From Lingula anatina (Eukaryota; Brachiopoda; Lingulata; Lingulida; Lingulidae), in contig NW_019775460.1 of NCBI RefSeq assembly GCF_001039355.2, positions 40,511 through 70,376 of the forward strand: 29,866 nucleotides of DNA, read 5' to 3'. How positions within the stretch are numbered: the stretch's first letter is position 1; every line of letters begins with the position of its first letter. The notes beneath the pieces were generated by a model. The model was not told the DNA's origin, ran no database searches, and saw only the letters and a list, made by a program, of their open reading frames with translations. This document shows, piece after piece, positions 11,914-23,259 of this stretch. Both the position numbers and the translations under genes were made by a program.

Positions 11914-12456
11914 GGAATTGATTCTACCCAACATTCTAATACAGTTCTAAAGTACACAGTCAATTTTATAGATAGTGGGATTGACTCTACCCACTATTCT
12001 AATACATTTCTAAAGTACACAGTCAATCCTGTAAATGGTGGAATTGACTCTACCCACCATTCTAATACAGTTCTAAAGTACACAGTCAATCTTATAGATA
12101 GTGGGATTGACTCTACCCACCATTCTAATACACTTCTAAACTACACAGTCAATCTTATAGATAGTGGGATTGACTCTACCCACCATTCTAATACACTTCT
12201 AAAATACACAGTCAATCCTGTAGATAGTGGAATTGACTCTACCCACCATTCTAATACAGTTCTAAAGTACACAGTCAATCCTGTAGATAGTGGAATTGAC
12301 TCTACCCTCCATTCTAATACAGTTCTACACTACACAGACAATCCTGTAGATAGTGGAATTGATTCTACCCACCATTCTAATACAGTTCTAAACTACACAG
12401 TCAATCTTGTAAATAGTGGAATTGATTCTACCCACTATTCTAATACAGTTCTAAAG
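11914..12456. repeat. 63-bp minisatellite, 8 full copies plus a partial copy
   Basis: A 63-bp unit is repeated eight times and then two thirds of a ninth. On the plus strand each unit reads as 21 residues, GIDSTHHSNTVLKYTVNPVD followed by S. Because 63 is divisible by three and the unit has no stop in this frame, the whole array reads open from 11821 to 12477. The open frame has no ATG upstream of the array: its first codon is GTG and the nearby ATG is followed at once by a stop. Unit differences include both silent and replacement changes. It is most simply a non-coding minisatellite, although a repetitive coding exon cannot be excluded. Confidence 0.9.
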
Positions 12457-12678
12457 AAACAGACCAAAACTTTTTGATGAATCTTTTAGCCAAGATCTGT
12501 CAAGAATACCGCGTGTAAATATTTAAATGAATGATTAAATATCAAGTTCACTTGGTTTACAAATGAGTTGAAGAGCAGAATTTACTACATGTACATGTAA
12601 TGGTATTTTTTTATTACTGTAGCACTGCGATATTTCCCCAACGATGATGTACCGATCAAAATAATGATAAAGTGACTG

Positions 12679-12730
<52 letters not shown>
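12679..12730. repeat. (TA)n(GA)n microsatellite
   Basis: About 7 TA units followed by about 19 GA units, uninterrupted. Confidence 0.95.
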
Positions 12731-12734
<4 letters not shown>

Positions 12735-13146
12735 ACGTTGCATCCAATTTCTGCATACGTTGCGCATCCTAAAGCAAAATATATCTAGCCTCTGCTATGG
12801 TCACAGTGGGAATGTTTTTCCACTAGTTATTCACTAGTAATGTCAGGCTTTTCTGTGCACATTGCTGCACTTACAGAATTTTTTGTAAACGGATGATAAA
12901 TAACAACGATAAACCAGAAAAGATGTCATCGTCCCATTGGTTTACAGTGAAATGCCTTCCTCAGTTACTTAGCAATGCAATATAGGGATCAGTTTGGATA
13001 AAAGGATAGAACCGACTGCCATACAACCTGCGTAGATTATAACCTGTATATATACCCTGTGTGAGCACGTCACATCTACGTTCATATTCCATGAAATGAG
13101 GCTTTAGACAGCAACTGCGACTTTCAACTATAAGGCTTAATCGCCA

Positions 13147-13194
<48 letters not shown>
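13147..13194. repeat. (AT)n(GT)n(AT)n microsatellite
   Basis: A GT run of about 17 units flanked by ATATAT on both sides, followed by a C tract. The HTHTHT stretch of the minus-strand frame over it is an artefact of the microsatellite. Confidence 0.95.
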
Positions 13195-13919
13195 CCCCCC
13201 CACCAACATACCCACTAGCAATATGGCTATATCTCCATTCTTTACTGATACTGTGTGGACGTTCCTATTATCTCTACACACGACCTAAGCCAGGATATGT
13301 TCGTCAGGGACCCGAATCTTAGTCAAGTGTAAAGTTATATGGAGATGATGGGTTTTGTCTGCAAAATTGAATTTCCCAAAGATTGTTTCATTGATTTTGA
13401 GAAAAGTGTCTCTCATGGGAGCTGTATTGAAAGGGTAACCCGGTCAACAAAGCTTTGATATATGGAAGATAGATATCGGAAAAGATATCACGTATAGTTA
13501 GGCCACTTTACCCAATGAAATGAGAAATAAAGCACCGCTGTTCCTAACACAAGGCATGGTACTAGGTTTGTGATCTCCAACTATATTAAGGCATATATAC
13601 AGAAGACACGCTATCGCTATTATTAACGACCCATTCATTAGGACGATGTATATCGTGATGGCCACCAAAAACAGTTGAAGTATATTGGAAAAAAGCCGAA
13701 AAAATACCACGAAAGAAAACCATCGGGTAGTCTAAAGCCCACAGAAGCTCCTTTTCATTTCTGAAATAGGCTTATGAGTAAACCATGACCCATTCTTTGA
13801 AAATGTTGACCAAGCAAACATCCACATAGTGTATGTGTATGTAACAAAAAAGTTTTGTGCCATTAAGGACCTATTTCCAAATGAAAATCTGGATGAAAAA
13901 GGGGTTTTATTGAGAAAAG

Positions 13920-14271
13920 TTAAAAGTACGCTCCTTCAGATTTACCCGCCAAAATGGATTTTTCAGGGAAAATAAGCTATTTTCTCGTACTTACGAACCT
14001 GTAACCTATCCCTCTCTGCAATTGGATACCACCTTTGATAAAATGTATAAAGGTTAATTTTAGCTTAAAATTACTGGTCGTTCATTTTAACAGCGACCAT
14101 TTTCCTATAATCCCCAACGGAAATATCAACGGAAATATCAACATTAGGTGCGCTCCAGAAAAATATTAAAAGGGCTTTAATCATTTAAAAGTGTATAATA
14201 GGTTTTATAAGAAGCTGTGGATTGCAAAAACTAGCATTTTGATATTTTAAAACAATGGAGTGTAGCTTTAA
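13920..14271. mobile_element. MITE with TTAA ends (family C), 352 bp
   Basis: The element starts TTAAAAGTACGCTCC and ends GGAGTGTAGCTTTAA, an imperfect inverted repeat bounded by TTAA on both sides. That is the target-site sequence used by piggyBac-type transposases. It contains the family core AAAATGGATTTTTCAGGGAA near 13951. Homologous copies occur at 20823-21152 and 23260-23589, and a diverged relative at 28446-28737. A 12-bp duplication, CGGAAATATCAA, occurs inside at about 14118-14143. There is no coding capacity. Confidence 0.75.
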
Positions 14272-15414
14272 CGGAAGAAGATATTCAGCATTTTATATAT
14301 GTTTCAGAGGAACTGAAATTTAAATTTGATTTGATATCAGTGTAAATCACCAAGTCAATATCTCTTGTCCTGTTAGACAGCTTGGTACTGACATATACTC
14401 TCCTCGCTCAGGCTTTAAATCTATCAACATTTGTCAGGAAACACACTGCAGACAGCCGGAAGTGAACAACAGTGCTCACAATAGCGCAAATGAGCCAGTC
14501 TGCTTGATTGAATACCATTCATTGTCAGCTATTATTTCTACTTCGTTACCGTTATCGAGCACAGAAATAAAGTGCTTTGTCAAACCTGGAAAACGTCCTG
14601 AAATTGACTACGTTTTAGCGGGCTATTATCTTTCACTTTAGAGAAAGATGATCTCACTTTGTACAAATAGACTTTCAGCCACATTGAAACGTCCCACAGG
14701 AAAAGAACACAATCAAAAATTAAGCTTCATTATCGACCAAACGATTTAATGTTTTGCTGAACTTGTGTAAGGTCCGGTAGAGAGCGTGCTATTTCACTTA
14801 CTTGCTGTTTATTTCACCCGCTATGCATAAAGTGTTGACTTCTAAATTTCTTCGATATTTCTTTTTTTATTTTTTCTTTTCTCTCGGTTTTGAATATTTA
14901 TTTTATTCTTTATGTTTTATATTTAAGTGCAAGCGTCATTTGTTTTGTCTCTATAGGAGAGCCTACACTTACATGTATCTCAGTCCATGTAAATACATAG
15001 AAGCAGGGGGAACATTCAAATCAACACATTTACTACCTATTAGTTACCAATACACTTCCCTGCCCCAGAACTATTTGTGGATACATTGCGTGTGGTTTAT
15101 TTTTTCTTGCTTTTTATCTTTTATTTGATGTTAATGTCGGCCATACCCTGTTCATGGGTGTGCTACGAAGCTTAATTAAGGTGGCATTGCCCCAGGGAGG
15201 TCCTGCTGATAGAGCTGAGAGATGAGGAACAGTTGTGAAAATCTACAGCGACGAATTCTGACCTCAGGTTTTCTCCTTGCTGTTGATCAGCTTAGCGTTT
15301 GGAGTGTTAATGCATTGGCAAAGCTGGCTATGATTTCTTCCTGTCAGATGCCGCGGATACTCTCTGTCACCAACCTCTGGATAGGACTGTGTCCTTTCTG
15401 AATATGTGTGACTT
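14272..15414. other. Gene-free AT-rich stretch
   Basis: The plus-strand frame 14802-15128 is T-rich, begins at a non-ATG codon and reads as phenylalanine runs, so it is not credible. Nothing else is recognised. Confidence 0.5.
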
Positions 15415-15692
15415 AGGGAGCGTTCGGATAAGCCCACCGTACTAGCTGGATCGATCCAACTCTGCGGGAGATTCTCCCAAAGTGCAATCAGTGTACTCAG
15501 CTTTAATGTGTGACACGCCTCCTCGAGCTGCTATGGGGTAATTAAGCCGAGAGTACACAAAAGTTTATTACCCCCTAGTTACTCAAGGAGGCATGTCAGA
15601 CAATTATGAAGATTACACTGAATGCAATTTAGCGAGAATCCCCCCTCAGAGACGGATCGATTTAGCTAGTGCGATGTTTAAATCTGAACGCA
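15415..15692. mobile_element. MITE with about 120-bp inverted repeats (family B), 278 bp
   Basis: The left arm AGGGAGCGTTCGGAT...ACTAGCTGGATCGATCC...GCCTCCTCGAG is matched by the right arm in inverted orientation, ending GGATCGATTTAGCTAGTGCG...AATCTGAACGCA. The two arms cover nearly the whole element, leaving a centre of about 50 bases around GGGGTAATTAAGCCGAGAG. A 5-bp direct repeat, GACTT, lies immediately outside both ends (15410-15414 and 15693-15697) and could be the target duplication. The smaller element at 5597-5756 shares the ATCGATCC ends and the TTAATTACCCCC centre. Confidence 0.75.
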
Positions 15693-16425
15693 GACTTCAT
15701 GTAGCCCAAGAAAAATAATTGGTTTAACACATGTGAAATACGCCCTTGCAGTTTTAAAAGTACACTTTTATTATTAAATGTATTAATATTATTATTAAAT
15801 CCTTTATGGGTTGGATAAAAACAAAAAATATCGTGACATAAGAAAAAAACGAACTGATAGAAAATCAAAAATGCTATAAAACCGATTAATATAAAAAACG
15901 AAAAAGTTAACAAACTTTTTAACTAGCGATCTAACAATATATAAGATATGTAGAAATAACGGCACAGGCAACCAGTTAACTGTTCATAAAGCAGGGTTTT
16001 AGTATCTGAAAATAATGTCAAGATTATCCTTCCATTTTAATGTGAAATGAAATATGGAGTCGTTAATGTTTGCTAATGTGTAGCTGTGTTATCACCATGT
16101 CCTTAGAGATTTCTCAGTTTGCCTGACTGAACATTGGTCAACAGGTTCACAGTCTAGACCACGATAATTTTCAAATTAAATTGCGAGGTGGAATCATCTG
16201 GAAACTAATTGAGCTCATTCAGAAGCTGTGAACAAAGACCTTGCATATAAAATAAAGCAACTTTCTATAACTTGAAACAAAGTATTTGCATTGCTTATGA
16301 TCTTGAACTGAGTTCCAGAGCTGAAATAATTTTGTGGACTCGACTCATTTCAAATTAATGAACTTTAGGCCCAACTGTGGCGGCGCCATGATATTTTCTT
16401 TCTTTATTGTTATTCGGTCGAATGA

Positions 16426-16628
16426 GATATTTGCCTAACGTCTGAGAGTGAGGGGTTGTGGTAAAATATTTTTTATATTATTTTGGTTGGACATGATATT
16501 TGCCTAACGTCTGAGAGTGAGGGGGTGTGACAAAATATTTTTAAAATTATTTTGGTTGGATGTGATATTTGACTTACGTCTGAGAGGGGTGTGTGTGGTA
16601 AGATATTTTTTTTATTATTTGGTTGGAT
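16426..16628. repeat. Tandem repeat, 3 copies of a 69-bp unit
   Basis: Units start at 16426, 16495 and 16564 with GATATTTGCCTAACGTCTGA and end in TTATTTTGGTTGGA. The third copy is the most diverged. Non-coding. Confidence 0.9.
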
Positions 16629-16685
16629 TTTACGATTTTTTTCTTAAGAAACAATTTTGACATGAATTTGCGTGAGCTTTTCATA

Positions 16686-16709
16686 CCCCCCCCCCTTCTC
16701 AGACCCCCC
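16686..16709 (-). other. C-rich tract, G-runs on the minus strand
   Basis: Ten C, then TTCTCAGA, then six C. On the minus strand this gives two long G-runs that could take part in a G-quadruplex, although only with further slippage inside the runs. No functional claim is made. Confidence 0.4.
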
Positions 16710-17249
16710 TTATCACTGGGGTATGCAGGCTTGGCAGCCTGGCCTCACCAACAGTCTAAGTGATAAATAAGAATCCAGTCAAAAAGTGTTCTTAAGTATT
16801 ATATCCTGACAGTTCATACCAAGAAGTACTCCAATCTACCGATACCATATCACTGCAGTACCGGCGCAATGAGCTGTGGAAAAGATTGCTTCAAAAAAGT
16901 ACAATAGTGACCACAAAATTCACCACCTTTCACCAACACGGAGTGAACTGTTTTATAAGGTTTGAAGTGCCCAGATATTTAAAGTGCCAAACTTAATAAG
17001 AACAGTGAGAGCCTCGAGGACTTTTATAGCCCGGGCATTGTCAACCTTTCAATCAATTTATGATTTAACCAAATACATCCAAAGATTCACTTTTTGTGCA
17101 GTTCTTGAAAATGAAAACGTGTTTTTAATGACTTTAAAATTTATTTTAGAAACTTTTTAATGTGTGATGTGTTTTTCTTCTTTTCTTTCTGTTTCTTACC
17201 ATTTTACTACAATTAAATAGGTACCACCCAACTTTTAGTTGCAAATAAA

Positions 17250-17250
<1 letters not shown>

Positions 17251-17293
<43 letters not shown>
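17251..17293. repeat. (ATT)14 microsatellite
   Basis: Uninterrupted ATT trinucleotides. The poly-Asn frame on the minus strand is an artefact of this run. Confidence 0.95.
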
Positions 17294-17294
<1 letters not shown>

Positions 17295-17865
17295 ATCTTG
17301 AATCTTGAATGTTGCCTACTCGGAATAATAAGCTTTGATAATTCACGCAAACAAAATTACTTTTGAGGTATTTAAGCCAATAACACTTTCGACAGTTTCA
17401 GGGCAAAATTTAAAACGATCACCAAACTCCACTGGTCGCCAGACGTCCCATTACATACATATTTTCTTCACGTTATTTTATCTGCCAAGGCGCCAAACAT
17501 TCAGTATAAATAGACAATTTACTCTTAGATTATGGATTAGTCAAATATCAATATCTTGTTGACGTTCGCTTACATCCCTATCAAAAATATCAAACTCCTG
17601 ACTTCTAGGCTTTAAGTCACGCACATCATGGTTACTTGGCTTCTTCGCGATAAAACAATACTTTAATGATAAATAGCTTCATGGACGGACAAAGATGATA
17701 GTGTACTCCAAGAAGAAAGAACTCTTTTTAAACGGTGAAGTGTACATTTGTATTGTTCAGTTCTAACGGCTTTTAATCTTTATATTTCACTTTTAAGTTG
17801 ATAAATAATCCTTTGCGTATTTTACAGTTCAAACATGATTGTTTCCTGTATTTAATGACTGTCAC

Positions 17866-17960
17866 CTTTGTCCGTTCAATTAGGTTGAACTTCATCAGTT
17901 TTATCTTGAGTGCCTCGATGCGTGTAAGGATCGCCGGGTTCCTAGACATAAAAAGTGCAG
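17866..17960 (-). CDS. Possible internal coding exon, unrecognised
   Basis: On the minus strand a long pyrimidine-rich tract (17961-17993, containing CCTCTTCTTCATCATTATTG) ends in CCAG at 17961. The 95 bases that follow are open in only one frame, reading ALFMSRNPAILTRIEALKIK and then LMKFNLIERTK. They close with AAAG|GTGACA, a reasonable donor. The peptide is basic and amphipathic. I do not recognise the family. An overlapping minus-strand frame (18163 to 17942) also has an ATG but runs through the acceptor tract, so the two readings exclude each other. Signal quality is fair, with no homology support. Confidence 0.22.
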
Positions 17961-18416
17961 CTGGAATTGCAATAATGATGAAGAAGAGGTAGGAGCTTCT
18001 CTAGCGCCTGATGCCCTAGCTGCCACTGCCGGTTGATAAGTCTTGTACAACACGTGTTAAAGCAGTTCTTGTAGGCTGCCGCTACAGTAACTGTGTAATT
18101 AATGGCTCTATTAGACCCGGTGCCTTCACAATATTCAGCTGGTGTGTTTTCATTTGGAAGCATGCTTAACTTGAACTTTTAAACTTCAGAAACAAAATGT
18201 GGACAATTTAGACAACATGTTAGCTTTCAAAGGCATTGCAATGTATTACAAAAGGGGCAGAATTTCCGTCTCTTAGTAACCATCTTACGTGAAAAAGAAA
18301 TGTTAAATAAATAAATAGATAAATAAATATAGATGTATTTATGTGATTGCAACTAAAAATAACATAACAAATCATAGCCGCTACACACTCACACACACGA
18401 AAGACATAAATCTCCA

Positions 18417-19241
18417 CCTATACCTATACATAAGTCATACAGTATCTGTTTATATGTTACTGTTAGGGGTCATTCCGAAGTTTACCACCTAGAAACATGC
18501 CCCAGCGGTAGCTCCGTTTATGCTTACATAAACCTCTTCCCATCCCGCGGGGAGTTTAATGGACTGAAAGTCACGATAAGGCAGGTCACCGACCTCTAAT
18601 CGGCAAAGTTGTGGCGAATATGAAATTCTGGAAGATGCAGCTTGTGATGGCCTTGTTTTCGGTCGTTGTCAAACAGAAGGGACCTCAAGAACTGTGTAAG
18701 CCATCACACCATTCACAATTACGTAGCCGTTCTCAGAAAAGTATCATCATCCATTACATTGTACAACGTACTAAACTGCATTTCTAAGACACCAGAATTA
18801 AGTCATTGAGCGTGTAAAAATGGGAAAANCCTATACCTATACCTATACATAAGTCATACAGTATCTGTTTATATGTTACTGTTAGGGGTCATTCCGAAGT
18901 TTACCACCTAGAAACATGCCCCATCGGTAGCTCCGTTTATGCTTACATAAACCTCTTCCCATCCCGCGGGGAGTTTAATGGACTGAAAGTCACGATAAGG
19001 CAGGTCACCGACCTCTAATCGGCAAAGTTGTGGCGAATATGAAATTCTGGAAGATGCAGCTTGTGATGGCCTTGTTTTCGGTCGTTGTCAAACAGAAGGG
19101 ACCTCAAGAACTGTGTAAGCCATCACACCATTCACAATAACGTAGCCGTTCTCAGAAAAGTATCATCATCCATTACATTGTACAACGTACTAAAATGCAT
19201 TTCTAAGACACCAGAATTAAGTCATTGAGCGTGTAAAAATG
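18417..19241. repeat. 412-bp direct duplication around a single N (probable assembly overlap)
   Basis: 18417-18828 is repeated as 18830-19241, separated only by the N at 18829. I count three mismatches (near 18504, 18720 and 18776 and their counterparts). The first copy stops exactly at the N and the second begins exactly after it. This is the pattern left when two overlapping contigs are placed next to each other without merging. Confidence 0.9.
18620..18695 (+). CDS. Weak candidate first exon with a leader-like peptide
   Basis: ATG at 18620 (A at -3) opens MKFWKMQLVMALFSVVV, a short hydrophobic leader-like stretch, followed by KQKGPQEL. The frame then meets ACTGT|GTAAGC, a usable donor at 18696. 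Without splicing, the frame closes about 20 codons later. The same sequence recurs unchanged in the duplicated copy (ATG at 19033). A palindromic AGGTCACCGACCT lies about 40 bases upstream. No family is recognised and chance is a real possibility. Confidence 0.15.
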
Positions 19242-19620
19242 GGAAAAGCTTCAGTTTACTAAGTAACAAAATACCACCCATCTATCTTGCTTGTATCTCA
19301 TCTAGATTTTTCCAAGATCATTACGTCATACAACTCAAAATGTAGCTCTGTACTCCATAGTAAACACTTCATGTTCACAGTTGGAAAGCAAAGCTGTGCG
19401 TCGCAGTAGCTAGCACCATATGCGTAGACATGCGTATATATCCTCTAATACCCTCACGTTTGTTTTAAGGTTTGGAATCTTTGTATGGGGGGTATGTGAT
19501 GTTATATGTATATTGTATGTATATGTGAGCATTCGCCAAAACTCCAAAGTTTGTTATTTTTTATATGTATGTGGGGTATGTGTTTATTATGTCCCTTGTC
19601 ATTTGTATGACTTAGAACAT

Positions 19621-19709
19621 ACGGATACGTAATTTACTGATAGGTAATATACGGATAGACATTTACCGATAGGTTGTATACGGAAAGGTAATTTACGGAT
19701 AGGTCACTT
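19621..19709. repeat. 15-bp minisatellite, 6 degenerate copies
   Basis: Units are variants of ACGGATAGGTAATTT, starting at 19621, 19636, 19651, 19665, 19680 and 19695. The third is one base short. The copies are clearly diverged. Confidence 0.85.
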
Positions 19710-20562
19710 GCGGGTCGTCTTATCAAAACAGTGAAATATTATTCTGAGGTGTTTTACGATGAATTTCGATCATTAAGCGATATTCAAACACCAGGCCCTT
19801 CTGAAAATGGAAAACTGAAGTTGGCAATTAAAACACTTAGTAATTGCTCTTGATGACTTCAAATTAGAAGGCAACGCACATTTCTCGCACCCAAACTGAT
19901 GTAACGTCTGACTTCAGTAGATTTACTTAAACCGGATATACCAACTGACGTCACAAGGCGTCCCACCGAACTATTGTATGTAATACTAAATAGCGTATGA
20001 CTTTATTGTTCAATGCAGGTGACGTCAGCTAGTCTGTTCACGAATTAAGCTAGAAAGGCTGTGTAGCCGCCTTAGACTCCGTCTTACTATTATACTTAGT
20101 GTATGAAGCCCTGGCACTGACTTCATCCTATATCAAGTTGCACACCCTCTAGGCTGTTGTACTAACACCCGTGCAGAGGATGTTACTCACTAGATGCTTG
20201 TTTTAGTGCGTCCACTTGTTACATAAAGTAGACAAGATCAGGCCTGATTGCTCGAGAAATGAATGGCGGTTAAGACTCGTAGAAGAACGCGAACAAACGC
20301 TTCCTTGTTGCACTGTGAAAAGGGTGGCATTACTACAACTGTTCAAATTGATTAGGTGTGTACATTGCACAAAGGGGTTTACTGTCTTGCTAATGTTTTA
20401 ACACGTGCTAAACGGACACATTCATGTATAGACAGATGAAGCTATCATGTGTTGCTAGGGCTGGGGGTGATGAAATACCTCGTCATTCTAAAGTCGGTTT
20501 GATTTACTGTTAACGTAAAATGGCGTAGAAAATTAAAAAAAAACTATTAATGGCGTGCAAAA
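19710..20562. other. Nothing recognised
   Basis: Unique-looking DNA. The only frame of note (20216-20401) starts at a non-ATG codon and has no splice support. Confidence 0.5.
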
Positions 20563-20564
20563 AA

Positions 20565-20599
<35 letters not shown>

Positions 20600-20600
20600 A
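20563..20600. repeat. (AAAT)9 microsatellite
   Basis: Uninterrupted AAAT tetranucleotides. A shorter imperfect run of the same motif is present at 18303-18329. Confidence 0.93.
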
Positions 20601-20822
20601 GATCCAGACAGGTGGCTTACCACCCTATCTCTCCTCCATGTTCTAAGCCTGTGGGATATCAAAGTCAAGGTCTGGAAGAAAATTCAAACAATAATCTAAA
20701 AGAGATGGCATTTTGTCCAGAATTTCAATGAGCAAAATTGCGGTATTAGTCTTCGTCTCTTGCCACCGGTAGAGAGGAGATGCAGGGCTATGATATCCTT
20801 TGTGACTCTTCTTTTATGGCAG

Positions 20823-21152
20823 TTTAGAGGAAAACTCCATGGGATTTACCCGCCAAAATGGATTTTCCTGGGAAAACGAGCAATTTTTTCATACTCACGA
20901 ATCGTTTATCTATCCTTCTCTGCACTTTGATTAAATTTATAAAGGTTGATTTAGTTTAAAATGACTGGCCAGTCATAATAACTAGCGACCATCTTCCTTA
21001 GCTGCGATGGAAGTATCTACATCAGGCACGCTCCAGAAAATATACTTTAAGGGGATTAATAATTTTTGAGGTGTATGTTAGGTCTTACTAGAAACTGTGA
21101 ATGGAAAAAATAAGGTTTTGGGGGTTTTCAAACCAATGGAGAATTCTTTGAA
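20823..21152. mobile_element. MITE family C, first duplicated copy
   Basis: Homologous to 13920-14271 over nearly its full length, starting TTTAGAGGAAAACTCC and ending GGAGAATTCTTTGAA. Its TTAA ends have therefore decayed. It carries the family core AAAATGGATTTTCCTGGGAA near 20855. Confidence 0.75.
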
Positions 21153-21769
21153 GTGGAGTGTTCTAAATGATCAATAGTTGAAAACATGTCTTCACACTCG
21201 GCCTTCAGTTTTTCCTCTATATAATACCAAGTTACGGCGCAGTGGACATGATGTTAGTTAAACAACAGGGGAAAAAACTCAATCAATTTAGAATTTACTT
21301 TTGTTCCAGGAGCACATCTAAAACCTATTCCTACGGTCACGAGAGGTGTTCTAGTAAATCTTTAGTAGAGAAGAGGTTAAATGCAGTGTGCTACCTATTT
21401 ACTACGGTTTGGTCTGGATTATTCGCATGGATGTCGAAACAATTTAAGATAGGTTTATAAAAACGAATGAGAAATCCAAGGCCTTTGTGTCTCTATTACC
21501 GCCATGTAACATTGCCCAAGGGTTAGTTTATCCCATCCTGACAAGCATCCTTCAAAGTAAACGGATGAAACTTAATGCATTCCTGCCTTAACTTAATAAA
21601 TCCCAAACGCAAAGTAGAATAATCGTTGTTGATCCAAGATGCCCAAGTACGTTAGGCTGCGCTTTTCAGAAATTTGAGGAGAAATGTGGTATAGAAATCA
21701 AATAAAATGTCAGAAAGTGATTTATGCGGAAGTTAAGAATGTTAAAATGCCTTCTTGTATTTGTTAATA

Positions 21770-22467
21770 CAGGGTAACTAAAAAAAATCGGAACCCATAA
21801 AAAATCATTAAATCCTACAAAGTTCCATGAAATTTCACGAAATTTGCTCGAAATGCCTTCTGCAGCTCACTCAACGCTACAATTGTTGCTGCTCAGTCTG
21901 TTCCGACATCGCTAGGTGGCAGTACTGAGGAAGTTTTGGACATCACTGGGATGACGCAGAGGCATAGATCAAGATGGACAGTGGTTCCAGCAAGACAGGG
22001 CCACCCCTACACATCAAATAGCTCCATAGCCCGGCTGACAGAGCGATTTCAGGAACGACTGGTCAACAGAAAGTGTGACCTTGAGTGGGCACTGCATAAA
22101 CCAGACTTGAACCCCCGAGATTTTGATTTGTTGGGGGTGTCTCAAAGATAAATACCAGAACAATTAACCCTCAAGCAATTGCAATTGGCGAACTGTAGGA
22201 AGAATCACAGAAAAAAAAATCAGGGAAATCCCAAGAGAGAAATGTGTTCGAGTAATTGACATTTTTCGCGACGTTCGCGAACGTGCTTCAAATGCCACAG
22301 AGTAATTTTTTTAAAAGAACATATCTTTTATGCAAAGGAACCAAGTTAACTGAAACTTTTTTTTGTAATCTGATGGACCTTTGTAGAGTTTAGTAAACAT
22401 TTTATGGGTTCTGTTTCTTTTCCTTTTTTTTTTTTGGGGGGGGGGGGAAGGGAGAGGGGTCACCCTG
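21770..22467 (+). mobile_element. Decayed Tc1/mariner-type (IS630-like) transposon, 698 bp
   Basis: The left end CAGGGTAACTAAAA...GGAACCCATAAAA (21770 to about 21802) is matched in inverted orientation by the right end TTTTATGGGTTCTGTTTCTTTT...GTCACCCTG, ending at 22467. TA flanks both ends (21768-21769 and 22468-22469), as expected for Tc1/mariner insertions. The right end has expanded T and G runs. A transposase remnant lies inside. At about 0.7 kb the element is far shorter than an autonomous 1.2-1.8 kb element, so it is an internal-deletion derivative. Confidence 0.85.
21900..22313 (+). pseudogene. Tc1/mariner-like transposase fragment (broken)
   Basis: The frame reads TEEVLDITGMTQRHRSRWTV and continues through RFQERLVNRKCDLEWALHKP to DLNP. 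This is the C-terminal DDE region of Tc1/mariner-like transposases, whose usual form is R-x-I-S-R-K...W-x-P-H-S-P-D-L-N-P. The Asp of PDLNP is the third catalytic acidic residue; the two upstream catalytic Asp residues and the helix-turn-helix domain are absent. After DLNP this copy is damaged (RDFDLLGVSQR, then a stop). Remnants of the tail motif IREIPRE and VIDIFRDV are readable to about 22300 only through an in-frame stop and a shift. It lies inside the 698-bp inverted-repeat element and cannot be functional. Confidence 0.8.
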
Positions 22468-23259
22468 TATATGGTTCCTCACAATAACAGTACAGTAATA
22501 CTTAAAGTATCAAATAGGCTAATTAAAAAACTACAAAAACCGTGAGAATGTGCGTTTTATAAAAAAATTCTCCACCCGTAAAAGTGGTGATAAAATAGTG
22601 ATATGTCTGTTATTTAAATACAATGTTGGCAAATTATGTTTATAAAATAAAAGAACATTGCCGCTGTATGCACAACACTTGATGCGCTGAGTGGATGGTC
22701 GATGCTGTAGAGGTGATTCCATTGTGACACATTCTCAAAAACAGCATCCCCGAGAGAAAAGAAAGGGCTGTGCCGCGTTTTTGCCAACAATCTTAATATC
22801 CCATCAGTTATATTTCTTCCTACTGCTCACCCGAGTCGCCAGGAAATGGAGGCAGAAGGTTAACAGGCTGGAGGTGGACCTGACTTAACAGTGAATTACA
22901 TTGATAAGAGAAAATGTTATTAGATGTTCCCAGAAACAATATCGTATTTTTAATAAATTTTTAAACAAAAAAGCGGTAAAATGAAAGCCACATGACAGCC
23001 AAATTACACCATGGACTGTCTGCATATTCCTCACCTCAGAATGAAGCACGTGGCGCAAGCAAGAAACCCTGTTAAACCTGACTTTGTGAAATGTGAATTA
23101 ACGAATTGGTTATTTATTTATTTATTTNCAATAATCTAAAAGAGATGGCATTTTGTCCAGAATTTCAATGAGCAAAATTGCGGTATTAGTCTTCGTCTCT
23201 TGCCACCGGTAGAGAGGAGATGCAGGGCTATATCCTTTGTGACTCTTCTTTTATGGCAG

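Noticed and set aside
12961-13281. 106-codon minus frame with an HTHTHT run
   Set aside because: The middle is the GT microsatellite; the start is GTG and the flanks have no recognisable motif.
13498-13710. Minus-strand hydrophobic frame resembling two membrane helices
   Set aside because: Starts at GTG, soon bounded by a stop, lies in AT-rich DNA where Ile/Leu/Phe-rich frames arise easily, and has no family motif.
14802-15128. 108-codon plus frame rich in Phe and Tyr
   Set aside because: Produced by T-rich sequence; no ATG start and no splice support.
17942-18163. 73-codon minus frame with ATG, beginning MLPNENTPAEYCEGTGSNRA
   Set aside because: It runs through a strong pyrimidine tract and acceptor that better fit the exon called at 17866-17960; no family is recognised.
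21242-21460. 72-codon plus frame present in both halves of the 2.4-kb duplication (also 23679-23897)
   Set aside because: The differences I see between the two copies (Y/S, S/P, K/R) are all replacements, so there is no sign of selection on the protein.
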